Assembly (NCBI RefSeq): GCF_965638725.1
Contig: NC_134949.1
Location: 188,421,706-188,485,705, forward strand
Direction: 5' to 3'
Source: Aptenodytes patagonicus
Lineage: Eukaryota; Chordata; Aves; Sphenisciformes; Spheniscidae
Length of the DNA: 64,000 nt
How positions within the stretch are numbered: position 1 is the stretch's first letter; each line of letters begins with the position of its first letter. Of the stretch, positions 24,729-36,687 are shown piece after piece. Position numbers and translations under genes: made by a program. Below the pieces are notes generated by a model that saw only the letters and a list, made by a program, of their open reading frames with translations, was not told where the DNA came from and searched no databases.

Positions 24729-25145
24729 AGAATCATAGAGTCATAGAACAGCCCATGTCGGAAGGGACCTCAAAAGATCATCTGGTCCAACCTTTCATGG
24801 GAAAGGGAGCCTAGATGAGATCATCTAGCACCCTGTCCAATTACATCTTGAAAACCTCCCACAATGGGGACTCTACCATGTCCCTGGGGAGGTTGTTCCA
24901 GTGAATGATTGTTCTCACTGTAAAAAAATTTCTTTCTTATATCGAGATGAAACCTCTCTCAGTGCAACTTGTACCCATTGCCCCTTGTCTTCTCCATGTG
25001 GCTCCTTGTGAAGAGAGAGTCTCTGACCTCTTTGTATCCACCTCTTAAGCCCTGGAATACTGTGAGAAGGTCCCCCCGAGCCTTCTCTTCTCCAGGGAGA
25101 AAAGACATCGCTCCTTCAGTTGTTCCTATGTTTCTTCCTATACCA
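24729..25145 (-). mobile_element. CR1 LINE 3' fragment, group D (older)
   Basis: Starts with two degenerate ATTCTATG repeats (plus-strand agaatcatagagtcatag) followed by the 3' UTR phrase 'ggaagggacctcaaaagatc'. It then reads ORF2 C-terminal coding sequence on the minus strand, including the 'ccttctcttctccagg' block. No open frame of useful length survives. The 3' UTR (agcccatgtcgg) differs from groups A to C. The far end is approximate. Confidence 0.8.
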
Positions 25146-27374
25146 GATGAAACATCACTATCTGAAAAAAGAATTATTATATACTTGCCTCCAGAAATAA
25201 ATGTATTATAAGAAATATGTGTGAAGTCTAGTGAAGATTCAAGAACATTAAGACTATAAATATGAGAATGACTTATTATAAAGGATTTCTTTAATTATTG
25301 GAAATTCAAATAAAATGTCTAAGGTATCTGATATTTCACCTTGTCATTTTGACTGATTTCTGCCAAATTCCTTATTAGATGATTTTCTATTACGTTAGGT
25401 CTCTCAAATTTCAAGTATTTTTTTCCCCTCAAGAAATTTGGAATGTCATGCTACTTAACCTCTCACTGCAAAGATGTATTGGAACCATAGCAACATATCT
25501 CTTTGAACCTTTGCTTGGTTTTCCAATAAAAAATATCACAAATCCATTTCTCTTTCTCCTATTTTACAATGATTATATGCAATTTCCCACATTTTTTGGC
25601 TGTGATTTTTTTATGGAGGCTGTATCTATTACAACATCTGTTTTTCAGTCAGGTCCTGCTAATACCCAGTTTTCCAGCTGGGTTGATTCAAGCACTAAAG
25701 AGGTCAAATTCATTTAGTGGTCATCTGCTTTAATGCAGTCCTAAATTCAAGCTTTTTACCTTGTCTACCAATCACAACAAGAGAGCCCAGTTTGCTTTTG
25801 GCTACCTCTCATAAGAAAATGCCAGACCAGTATCCATGCGTCACTAAAAAGTGAAATATGTTTAGTTTAAAAAATATATTATTCCTCCTCAAAATATGTT
25901 TTGCTGATCAAAACATATAAACCTCATAAAAAATTTATAGGCTTACAAGGAAAACTAACTCTAAGACATTGCTATGCTCTTGCACATAAACAGACTGCTG
26001 GCAGCTAATCTCTCTGATTATGCAAAGATGTAATTATAGTATGAATTACTGATGGGCTCGTGGGCTTGGATTCCCCACTTCAAAAAGACTGAATTCTTTT
26101 ATGTTCTGTGATAAATGACCTACCTAGCTGTTCGGCCATGCAGTGGAACAAGCACAGAAGATGATGGGACTATTGATACTGGTGAAACTTGATTGTAAAA
26201 AAACCTCTCCACCCTGAGTGCTAGCAGATTGTCTCAATATAATTAGTTATTTCCTTTGTCTCAGCTTTATACTTTGTTTTCATTCATCCTAGCCATAGAA
26301 TATGAGAGGAAGGAAGAAAAATAAGATCACACTTTGGTGGGAAGCCTGCCAAACCTTCACGAAACACATGCACAAAAATATTGGTTGAAAGGCATAATTA
26401 GAGCTATGGTCAGTGAAATTTAATGAATTTGAGAATGACCTTCATCAGCCTCATAAACTCATATATTTTTAAACTATACACAAAGTTATGTAAGAGCTAC
26501 ATTAAAAATACTCCTTGGAACTGAAGAAATGTGTGTAGAGGCCAGACTGTCAAGGTCTTATATGCCTCACAGATGTCCATGGGGTATTTAATAAGGGCTC
26601 CATTTAATAATCCATTCAATATGTAAAAGAAATGAGCAAGTACTCACAAGCACCTAAGCATCACTTCTGCTAATGATATAGTAGTGTTGGTGGCTCGCTT
26701 TTACAGTGGCTTCCCATTTTCTTCTTTCAGACTGGAATTCATTTCCCTCTTCTTGTTCTATACTAACCTACTTATGTAAATAAAAACTAAAAATAAACTT
26801 CCAAAATTTCCAAAGAACCCGAGGTTGCCATACATTCACTGAGTATTTTCTGCCACTTAAACAACTATTGCAGGTGATCAAGAAGGAATTTTCAGATGAC
26901 CTCAAATAAAAAACAGAGAAAATTATGCCAATAACATGTTGAAAATTGAAGACTTGATAGGTAGGCTACAGCAGATATAAATTTACTTGTATGATCTGAA
27001 TTCTTTTTTTTATCATCCTCTTCAAGAGCAAGGATCTGGAGAGGGGAGGAAGATCCCCAGGAAGACAGTAATTTTGTTAGATGTTGTATCAAAATCTATA
27101 TGCAAGAGGTGTCAAAACCGCAATTCATAGGATAGATCTACTTTTTTGTAATTTTTCAGAGCTGTCTTTGCGTCCAGACTGCCTTTTGATATAGCATTTT
27201 TATACAGAATCTTTCTGAGTGAAAAAATTAACCTTACACTCAAGTTGACCTCTGCTCAGCTGTGACCCTCATCCCCCTGTTGTTGGCAGGAGGTATGGCA
27301 CACCAGCCTTTAGCATTCCTCTTGAGCAATTGGTTTATTTCTCTTAGCTTTGAAGGCTGTTGTCACAGAGACGA
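25146..27374. other. Unique AT-rich DNA, no gene seen
   Basis: No element or exon recognised. An open frame at 25379-25717 is hydrophobic by AT-rich composition only. Confidence 0.5.
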
Positions 27375-28215
27375 CTGTACTTATGTAGGCCTGCAAATAT
27401 GGGATTGCTGTTGCTTTAACAGGCCACAGACTGTACTAACTCTGTAAGGCCTCATGACTGTTTTTTTTTTTCAAATTTGTTTTGTCTGGGCTTATTTTGG
27501 GCTTTCCTGGCACTTTGTTTTAGCTTGTTTAGCTGTAGCAGCCATTGTCCAGTAGCCAGGTGAGTTTTAGTTTTGCTTAGCTTTGCACTATTTTGTATAG
27601 TAGGTGCAACATCTAATGTTCCAAAACCTTGATTCATTTCTGTTAAGTAACAAGTATTGATAAAAGGTGTTCTGTGTAGAATCTATTACCCTAAAATAAT
27701 GATGGGTTGTAGAGGAGTAAAAGCATAGAATGATAGCAGAAGCCTTGGAAGTATGAGCACAGGACAATACCAAAGGCCTCAGGGCTAAGAATAGGTTAGG
27801 AGCTGTCAGTTAACAATCATTAAAAGAATGCAACCTTGTGAGCTGGATAGAGTTTGTTTCATTAATTAACAAAGAGAGCAAAGCAGAAGTACTCAGATTA
27901 TGTAAACTATGCCATATATAGTAAATGTGGATGTAGCGTGAAATTACAGAGCAATGAAGAGAGAACAAGGTGTTCTCAATGTGTCAAAATAGCCCCCAAC
28001 AGTGAGGAAGAAACCCACACTACCAACATCTGGATCCCCACACCAGGATCTGTATCCTGGTGAAGGAGTCAGGACACTTACAACTCAGTATAACACCCTC
28101 AGAAGAGCATTGGTTATGTAAGCAAAAACCCCTAGGAAAGGTGTTACACAAAAGTTTTTGTATAACAATGTTAACGGTATTAATAATGATATTTTTTTCT
28201 GGATAAATTGGATAA
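27375..28215 (+). repeat. Unclassified old repeat, copy 2 (continuous)
   Basis: The uninterrupted partner of the repeat at 22005-23660 and the better reference copy. It begins near 'tatgtaggcctgcaaatatg' and ends near 'taataatgatattttt'. The 3' half has paired phrases 'ggatccccacaccaggatc' and 'tgtatcctggtgaagg'. No long open frame, no CR1 tail and no clean terminal inverted repeat are visible to me. Divergence from copy 1 is high, so the family is old. Confidence 0.55.
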
Positions 28216-29229
28216 TTTAGACTAAAACTGTTAGTATCATTATGCCAGGACTAATAATAATAACTTGCATTTTGACTAGATTTAGATTTTAATTAGACTA
28301 AGAATAACTTCTTGGCTTCACATAAAATATGTGCTGCTTTGGCCTGCAAACACTATACCAGTTGTAACATAAATCTGCTTTTTGATTGGCACAAAGAAAG
28401 TTCATGCTCCCATTGTAGAATTTCATGAGCTAAGAAAAGACACTTTCTGCTCTTTCAAACTGCAAGTTTTCAGCAGCTGCTCAGCCAAGAGAAGTATCAA
28501 AGCTTTAAAGAAAAACTGTCCACAGAAACCATTAAAAAGTTGAGCAAAGCAACTATATATGAGTCATTCCAACCCATATCGTTATTTTTAATAGTTATTC
28601 TAGCCCTTCAATATAGTTATTTTTTTAAAGCTTAAGGGCCATGATCGTCTGAAAATGAAGCTCATATAATGGTAGTGAAACCATGTCAATTCTTACCATG
28701 TATTATCTCTCCAAAATAGATCTTTGGAGTACTAGCTTGACTGTTTGTAACTCTTTCTTTGAGTCAGTGGGACTTATGAAATTCTTGAGGAAAGGATGGA
28801 AGCTTTTTAAAGGTGATAGCTGGAAATTATCAGTCCAAGGAATTTTATATAATATTAAACTTATTTAGCTTCTATTCCTTAACATTCCAGTTATTAAATT
28901 GATTCCTAAATGGAAAATACCCAGATTATTTTCTGACTGAAGAAATAAAAGCATCATAAATAAATTGCTGGAAGCAAATTTGTTGGCTCTGTACAGCAGA
29001 TTTTAATTTTCTCCACCACTTTTACAAAAAGTAATTGCATTTGCATGTGTATATACAGCACTTTTTGTGCATAGTGAGGTCATATACCTTTGTCTCTTTC
29101 AGTTAATTAATTGCTTCAGTGGCATGTCTTTGGCTAGCAAATCTTATGAACGTTGTCCCATGCATTATTTGTAATTAAAATGGATACATATCATAATACA
29201 AAAAAAAAAAAAAAAAGGCAGAGGAATGA
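28216..29229. other. Unique DNA, no gene seen
   Basis: AT-rich DNA with an A17-18 run at 29201-29217 just before the MIR-like element. Nothing else recognised. Confidence 0.5.
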
Positions 29230-29340
29230 GATATGGAAGAGCTAGGTGATATGTCCAAGGTCACAGGAAATGTGTTACACAGCTAGAAGTTGAATACTGA
29301 TCTCTTAATCCAGTGCCTTAGCCACAACCCTATCCAATCA
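29230..29340 (-). repeat. MIR-like SINE remnant
   Basis: Read on the plus strand this is the reverse complement of the tRNA-derived half of a MIR SINE: 'tgtccaaggtcaca', 'cacagctagaagt', 'gaatactgatctc', then 'agtgccttagccac'. These correspond to the reverse of the box-B region and the 'tgtgaccttgggca' block. Diverged and short; ends are approximate. Confidence 0.6.
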
Positions 29341-31866
29341 TATTTCTTTAGAGACACTCAGAAAAGCAGATTCTAATACAACAAATTCCTGTTACATAAA
29401 GGGATATTTCTTTGCATATGTATGCATATTTGTTTCTTTTGCAAACAGCTTCTTTTCTATTCAGGTATTCATTCAAAAACACTTTAGTCCAGAAATTAAA
29501 TGACTTGGTAGTTTCAGTAAACCTAGAGAGGATGAAAATTTATATAATACAAATTCAAATTTTAGGTGAAAACTCAGATAATTTCATGATCAACCTTCAC
29601 CTGATATTACATCAAAACGTGGAAATGAATTGCATAAGATTCAGAAGCATGCTATAGTCAATTACATCAAATCCATAAATAATCACCTCTGCTGGTTGTT
29701 TTCTGTTAGTTTGTTTTTTTTGTTTGATTGCATTTTTTTTTCAGCTGATCTACATATCTCAGCAAGTACCAAGATCCGTATCCAGTCTTTTGTCAAAAGT
29801 TGTCTGAGGACAGAATTTTTGAAAAGGTGTAAGGGAATCACAAATGCAGATTGTATGTGGGAAACTACATTGCACAGCTTGTTTTCTTATTCCCCTTGAA
29901 AAATACCAACCCAAATCACCAATTCATAATTAAATTCAAGCATATTCTATATGGTTTCTGTTTGTAATGTGAATATTTCACTAAGGTACCATAAATATTA
30001 GCCACGATTCACTGGCATTAAACAAAAGCATAGCTCTATCAATGCTTACCCAGTAAGTCTGTCAACAGAGCCCAAGAATTCTGATATTTACTCTTCAATC
30101 AGAAATAAGAAAACATAAACTGTATATAGTCCAATAAGTAATAATTTATTATTATTATTATTAATAATTCACAGTATCACATTATTTTACAGTTTGCAAC
30201 GTCTGCTGCTCATTAATTCAGAACAATAGGATAGGCATAAATACAGATTCTAATAAGGTGACATATTACCGCCACTAGAATTCACCTGGGGAATCATATG
30301 CAAGATGCAATGATGATGGCAAGTTGAGTTGTAACAGTGGGTTTAACTGTGGAAAGTATATTAAATTGAATTGATTCTTTAGAACTAAGCAAATGGCATT
30401 ACTTATCAATCTCATGTAATTCAATTGTGCAGATGTGCTGAAATTAAACCTAATATTCAGCTGTCTATTTGACATCTTGCCTTTCTCAAACAGAAGCTAT
30501 ACTCTAAACACACATGAAAATAATTAATGGCGAAGAAAAGGCTGCAAATGCAAATACTATCTCTGACATCAATGACACTCTTTTAAAGGAATATTTTCTT
30601 CCCTCTGGAATTCATTACTTGGGGAAGGACACAAAGCTAACTCAGACATTTATTTATTTAGATAAGAAATTATGTTAAGAAAGCAAGTTGGGGTGGGGGG
30701 CGGGATCTAGAGGCAACTCTAATCATCAGCAAGATTAGGGATGAAGTTACTCAGGGTCTTCATCAGCTTTTCATAATAATGGTAAGGCTCATTCTTTGGT
30801 TTCTCCTGGATTCATCTTGGCTCCTAGATTCTGTCAAAAAGAGCTTACAACCTTTCTGGGGAGACACAAGAGTAGCTGCTTTGGTGTATGATTCTCTGTC
30901 TGTGTTGTGCCATTGCAAATTATTTTATTCAACTCTGGAAGCCATATCTGGAAAAGTTTATTCTGTCACAAGCCTATTTACAGCTAGTCCTATGGTCTAA
31001 CATTTGCAGCAAGAGAGTTCACGTGCTTGGCAGTACATCCCGTTTCATTCACTTTAGCACCCATCTCCAGAGGAATGATAAAATTCTTCTGCATGGAATA
31101 TGAGGAGAGCATACTTTGTAAGAGTCTGTATGGAAAAGGACTACATGATATAGATAACTTTCCTAAGGAAGCCTGCTCCATCTTCATGCCAAAAAAAAAA
31201 AAAGAATTACAGACTGACTGGCTCCTCCCGAACATTTGACTGATTTTCAAGAGGAATTGCTCTGTGTTTATTCTCTGAAGAAAGTGTTTGTCCATGGTTA
31301 CTAATTTTGTTTATGGGACTTGAGATATGAGGTGGCAGTGCAGAAGGATAAAGATATGCTCACAGCAGATGGCATCACTTGTGCTCTTTAATTCCATGGA
31401 AGCCCTAGGGATGTATATATAAACTATGTAAGAATTACTTTTATTTGGAAAACAGTAACAATAATTTAAATAAGAGTTTATATAATAGTTCTTCATTTTT
31501 TTTCATTACTCTACCTGGAGATCCTAATCCCATATACTCACTCAAGTTAACACTGAGATGAATACAATTTTTGCCTGAATAAGGAATGTAAGTTTGCAGA
31601 GGAGATAGTTTTCATAAGAGAACAGCTTCTTTGTACGGAACAGTGAATCATACAACAGATTTGCTGAATAGAACACATATTGCCTGCAGCTGAAAAGCTG
31701 ATTATTTCCAATTATAAAACAGATAATATTCAGCTGAGGATAACTTCAGATTTTAGAGATCAAAAAGTCATTAGGGGTTAAAGATAGCATTTAAAATATA
31801 ATAAATTACGTATCCAAGCCAAGCAGGGACTGGATTTCTATTCGTGCTCCAATAATGTGACTGAGT
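29341..31866. other. Unique AT-rich DNA, no gene seen
   Basis: A (TTA)n tract lies near 30145-30172 and an A run at 31190-31202. Open frames here (for example 29630-29899 and 30990-31295) show no recognisable domain. Confidence 0.5.
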
Positions 31867-31871
31867 GGAAG

Positions 31872-32418
31872 TGTCGTGGTTTAATCTCAGTTGGCAACTA
31901 AGCACCACGCAGCCGCTCGCTCACTCCCCCCACCTGGTGGGATGGGGGAGAGAATTGGAAGAGCACAAGTGAGAAAAAAAGTCGTGGGTTGAGATAAAAA
32001 CAGTTTAATAATTGAAATAAAATGATAATGATAATAATATTATAATAATAATAATAATAATACACAAAGCAAGTGATGCACAGTACAATTGCTCACCACC
32101 CGCCGACCGATGCCCAGCCAGTCCCCCAGCAGCGGCCCCCCCGGCCAGCTTTCCCCAGTTTATGTACTGAGCATGACGTCACATGGTATGGAATGTCCCT
32201 TTGGCCAGTTTGGCTGTGCCCCCTCCCAGCTTCTTGTGCACCTCCAGCCTTCTCAGTCAGTAGAGCATGGGAAGCTGAAAAGTCCTTGTCTAGTGTAAGC
32301 ATTACCTAGCAACAACTAAAACATCGGTGTGTTATCAACTTTGTTCTCATCCTAAATCCAAAACACTGTACCAGCTACTAGGAAGGAAATTAACTCTATC
32401 CCTGCCGAAACCAGGACA
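31872..32418 (-). mobile_element. Solo LTR of an avian endogenous retrovirus
   Basis: A 547-bp minus-strand member of the 9550-10108 family with canonical TG/CA ends and a perfect 5-bp duplication GGAAG (31867-31871 and 32419-32423). The (AAT)n tract at 32036-32063 is longer and purer than in the 9.5-kb copy. The TATA box is weakened (tttatgta on the plus strand near 32158). No internal region remains. Confidence 0.9.
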
Positions 32419-32423
32419 GGAAG

Positions 32424-33270
32424 CATTTAGTTTTTACACATTCTGAGCCTGGTCTGGAAAAATGTTATGTATTTGCTGCCCTCTTGCATTGAACAGAAGG
32501 AGAGAAAAAATGATGCTGTTAATGCTTCAAATCACATGCATATATAAATGGAAAAAACAGTCAAATACCTGTATTCCAGCTTGAGTAGGTTAAACAGCAA
32601 TAGGTTTGCAAGGGATTTGGAGAGGAAAGTTCCAGGAAACTAGAAGTAAGAGAACTTGTCTCTAATATCTTTATTTTGTTTTCTTTTAAATCCACTCAGC
32701 GTCCCTTGGAGCAGAACAGACAGGCAATATACAGCAACCACACAGTGGTATAAGTAGTTTAAGTGTTTTAAAAGCTGGCTGCCTATCTACAAACGAACTA
32801 CTGCCTATTACCTAGATACTGACATTAAAGTTCCTTTCTACTTTCCTGTAGCTGAATTTTGCCTTCTCAAGGCTACCTGCATTTCAGTCCCTATTGCAAT
32901 CACCATCTACAGAGGATAAAAAAGTCTTTTAAAGAGACATAAATGAGAAAGAGAAAATTTGCTATTCTAATGGAATGCTCCTATTCTCGCTCTATCAGAG
33001 GCTATCTTTTATTGTATTCGATCACTTCTCAAGGCATATCAGAATACTTTGGCATAGAAAGATATTTTAAAATTATTATTGAAATCTAGACATCAGTCTT
33101 TCGCAGACCCATAATATTTTCCTGACTGGTTTCCTACTGTCATGTCTATGCTACAGGACTATGTTGATTGAAGGCTTTGCAGCTGATCATGGCAGCTAGT
33201 TCGTTCTCCTAGTCTCTTTGCCTGTTTTAGGCACTAGGCAGCACAGTATAATTTGTGTACTTTCTTTTTC
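32424..33270. other. Unique DNA, no gene seen
   Basis: Nothing recognised between the solo LTR and the CR1 tail at 33271. Confidence 0.5.
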
Positions 33271-35740
33271 AGAATCATAGAATCATAGAATCATTAAGGT
33301 TGGAAGAGACCTCTAAGATCATCGAGTCCAACCGTCAACCCAACACCACCATGTCCACTAAACCATGTCCCTAAGCGCCTCATCTACACGTCTTTTAAAT
33401 ACCTCCAGGGATGGGGACTCAACCACTTCCCTGGGCAGCCTGTTCCAATGTTTCACCACGCTTGCAGTAAAGACATTTTTCCTCACGTCCAATCTAAACC
33501 TCCCCTGGCGCAACTTTGGGCTATTTCCTCTCGTCCTATCGCTTGTTACTTGGGAGAAGAGACCAACACCCACCTCGCTACAACCTCCTTTCAGGGAGTT
33601 GTAGAGAGCAATGAGGTCTCCCCTCAGCCTCCTTTCCTCCAGGCTAAACAACCCCAGCTCCCTCAGCCGCTCCTCATAAGACTTGTTCTCCAGACCCTTC
33701 ACCACCTTCGTTGCCCTTCTCTGGACACGCTCCAGCACCTCAACATCCTTCTTGTAGTGAGGGGCCCAAAACTGAACACAGTATTGGAGGTGCAGCCTCA
33801 CCAGTGCCGAGTACAGGGGCACGATCACTTCCCTCCTCCTGCTGGCCACACTATTTCTGATACAGGCCAGGATGCCATTGGCCTTCTTGGCCGCCTGGGC
33901 ACACTGCCGGCTCATGTTCAGCCGGCTGTCGACCAACACCCCCAGGTCCTTCTCTGCTGGGCAGCTTTCCAGCCACTCTTCCCCAAGCCTGTAGCGCTGC
34001 ATGGGGTTGTTGTGGCCAAAGTGCAGGACCTGGCACTTGGCCTTGTGGAATCTCATCCACTTGGCCTCGGCCCATCGATCCAGCCTGTCCAGGTCCCTCT
34101 GCAGAGCCTTCCTACCCTTGAGCAGATCAACACTCCCGCCCAACTTGGTGTCATCTGCAAACTTACTGAGGGTGCACTCAATCCCCTCATCCAGATCATT
34201 GATAAAGATCTTGAACAAGACCGGCCCCAAAACTGAGCCCTGGGGAACACCGCTCGTGACCGGCCACCAACTGGATTGAACTCCATTCACCACAACTCTC
34301 TGGGCCCAGCCGTCCAGCCAGTTTTTGACCCAGCGCAGAGTACACCTGTCTAAGCCGTGAGCCACCAGCTTCTCTAGGAGAATGCTGTGGGAGACAGTGT
34401 CAAAGGCCTTACTGAAGTCCAGGTAGACCACATCCACAGCCTTTCCCTCATCCACTAGGTGGGTCACCTGCTCATAGAAGGAGATCAGGTTGGTCAGGCA
34501 GGACCTGCCTTTCACGAACCCATGCTGGCTGGGCCTGATCCCCTGGTTGTCCCACTCATGCCTTGTGAGCGCCCTCAAGATGAACCGCTCCATCATCTTC
34601 CCCGGCACCGAGGTCAGGCTGACAGGCCTGTAGTCCTGGATCCTCCTTCCGGCCCTTCTTGTAGATGGGCGTCACATTGGCAAACCTCCAGTTGTCTGGG
34701 TCCTCCCCCGGTATCCAGGACTGCTGATAAATGATGATGGAGAGTGGCTTGGCGAGCTCCTCCACCAGCTCCCTCAGCACTCTCGGGTGGATCCCATCCG
34801 GCCCCATAGACTTGTGAGCATCCAGGTGGCGTAGCAGGTCATTGACTGCTTCCTCCTGGATTACGGGGGGTTCATCCTGCTCACCGTCCCTGTCTTCCAG
34901 CTTGGGGGGCCGAGTACCCTGAGGATAACTGGTCTGCCTGTTAAAGACTGAGGCAAAGAAGGCATTAAGTACCTCAGCTTTTTCCTCATCCTCGGTGACA
35001 ATGTTCCCCCCCCCCCCCATCCAATAAAAGATGGAGATTCTCCTTGGCTTTCTTCTTGTCATTAATATATTTGTAAAAACATTTTTTGTTGTCTCTAACG
35101 ACAGCGGCCAGATTGCGTTCTAGCTGGGCTTTTGCCTTTCTCATTTCTTCTCTGCACGACCTAACGAGATCCCTGTACTCTTCTTGAGTCACCTGCCCCT
35201 TCTTCCACAAGTGGTAAACTCTCCTTTTTTTCCTGAGTCCCAGCAAGAGCTTCCCGTTGAGCCAGGCCGGTCGTCTTCCCCGCCCATTCTTCTTAAGGCG
35301 TACAGGGACAGCCTGCTCCTGCGCCTTTAAGACTTCCTTCCTGAAGAACGTCCAGCCTTCCTGGACCCCTTTGCCCCTCAGGACTGTCTCCCAAGGGACT
35401 CTCTCAACCAGTGTCCTGAACAGGCCAAAGTCCACCCTCCGGAAGTCCGTCCCCCCGCCCCCAAGGAGGGGGTTTTGCTGGCCCCCCTCCTTACTTCACT
35501 AAGAATCGAGAATTCTATCATTTCATGGTCACTATGTCCAAGACGGCCTCCGACCACCACATCTCCCACCAGGCCTTCTCTGTTTGTAAACAGCAGGTCA
35601 GGCGAGGCGCATCCCCTGGTAGGCTCCCTTACCAGCTGTGTCAGGAAGTTGTCTTCCACACACTCCAGGAACCTCCTAGACTGTTTCTTCTCTGCCGTCT
35701 TGTATTTCCAGCAGATGTCCGGGACGTCACAGAACTGTGA
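33271..35740 (-). mobile_element. 5'-truncated CR1 LINE, group B (2.5 kb)
   Basis: The minus-strand copy starts inside the endonuclease domain (around 'gacatctgctggaaatac', near 35720) and runs through RT to three ATTCTATG repeats at 33271-33294. Its coding sequence is split into four frames by small indels. One disabling change is a C13 run at 35006-35018, where related copies have about five C. It carries the group-B end ([40 protein letters not shown]). The 3' UTR shows the usual CR1 stem. Confidence 0.93.
33358..35740 (-). pseudogene. CR1 ORF2 pseudogene, frameshifted
   Basis: The longest surviving piece (33358-34608, about 416 codons) covers the RT domain, with [25 protein letters not shown] and [11 protein letters not shown], and the full C-terminal region. 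A frameshift just before the RT N-terminus (about 34600-34660), an extra 'atg' repeat near 34731 and the C13 run at 35006 separate the RT N-terminal part, the linker and the endonuclease tail (SDHEMIEF is present near 35520). No function is expected. Confidence 0.85.
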
Positions 35741-35744
35741 AATA

Positions 35745-36687
35745 ACCACCTTTCTCTTGAATCAGCCATCCACTTCCTACCAACTTTTCCATTTTTAAGA
35801 CTTTCTCTTTTATATTCCAGAGTTCACACCTGCTCATGCCACTTTATGAAATATTACATTGGTGTTTTTATCATGCACAAAACCAAAATAGGCTACCATC
35901 TTCTGTATGTTATTCTAGCTACTAAAGCAAATGTCTTCTCTTAAAAGCATCGAATACCAGGATAATGTCATACCTATGGCCGTAGGGTTGAATCTTTCAA
36001 TAAGCGATTATTTTTTACTTTCTGATATTATTTCTTTTTTCAAAAAGTAAGTCTAAGCAGTCCTCAAAAATATCTGTCTGCAAATGTGTGCTTAAACTAC
36101 TGTAGACCATAGCTCAAACTATTGTAGACTACAGATCATGCAGAGCTGTTCCATGTGCATCTCATGCCATATGCCAGTTTCTCTAGTTAATGTGTGCTAG
36201 GGAATAGATCTATTAGAGATTAAGTCCTCAGTAAACTTTTATCGGATTATGGTGTGACCATAATGCAGTATGTGCAATGAAAAAAAACTGTTTCACATGC
36301 GCTACACTTTCTTTGTATCTACACAGTGATAACCAAGGCAACAAAACATGGTGGTCCTAAATTACGCAGATGTGAGCTTAGATCAGCAAATGTACGTTGA
36401 AGAGCCGCAGGCCCCTGCACCATCTATTTTTCTCTCCTCACATCAGTCTATATCTTTAGGCTTATCTGTCTAACATAATGATAAAACTTCAGTAATCAAA
36501 ACTATGGAGTTTATTCACACTGTCTACTGTAATCATTTAACCAGATCATTGTGATACACCTCATCTAAGTTAAACTTCAGACAGTTTAGTTTAAGTCAGC
36601 ATTGTGTCCTTCTCCTGCAGATGTTTATGTGTGAACTAGTCATCCTACACTCTCCTCATAGTTGAAATAGGAAAAGATAAAACACAC
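35745..36687. other. Unique DNA, no gene seen
   Basis: AT-rich DNA between two CR1 insertions. Nothing recognised. Confidence 0.5.

Noticed and set aside
33448..34236. Long antisense frames over CR1 ORF2 (also at 37158, 39208, 50473, 56593 and 62935)
   Set aside because: The same frame recurs antisense to every copy of the RT region. It is a codon-composition shadow of ORF2.
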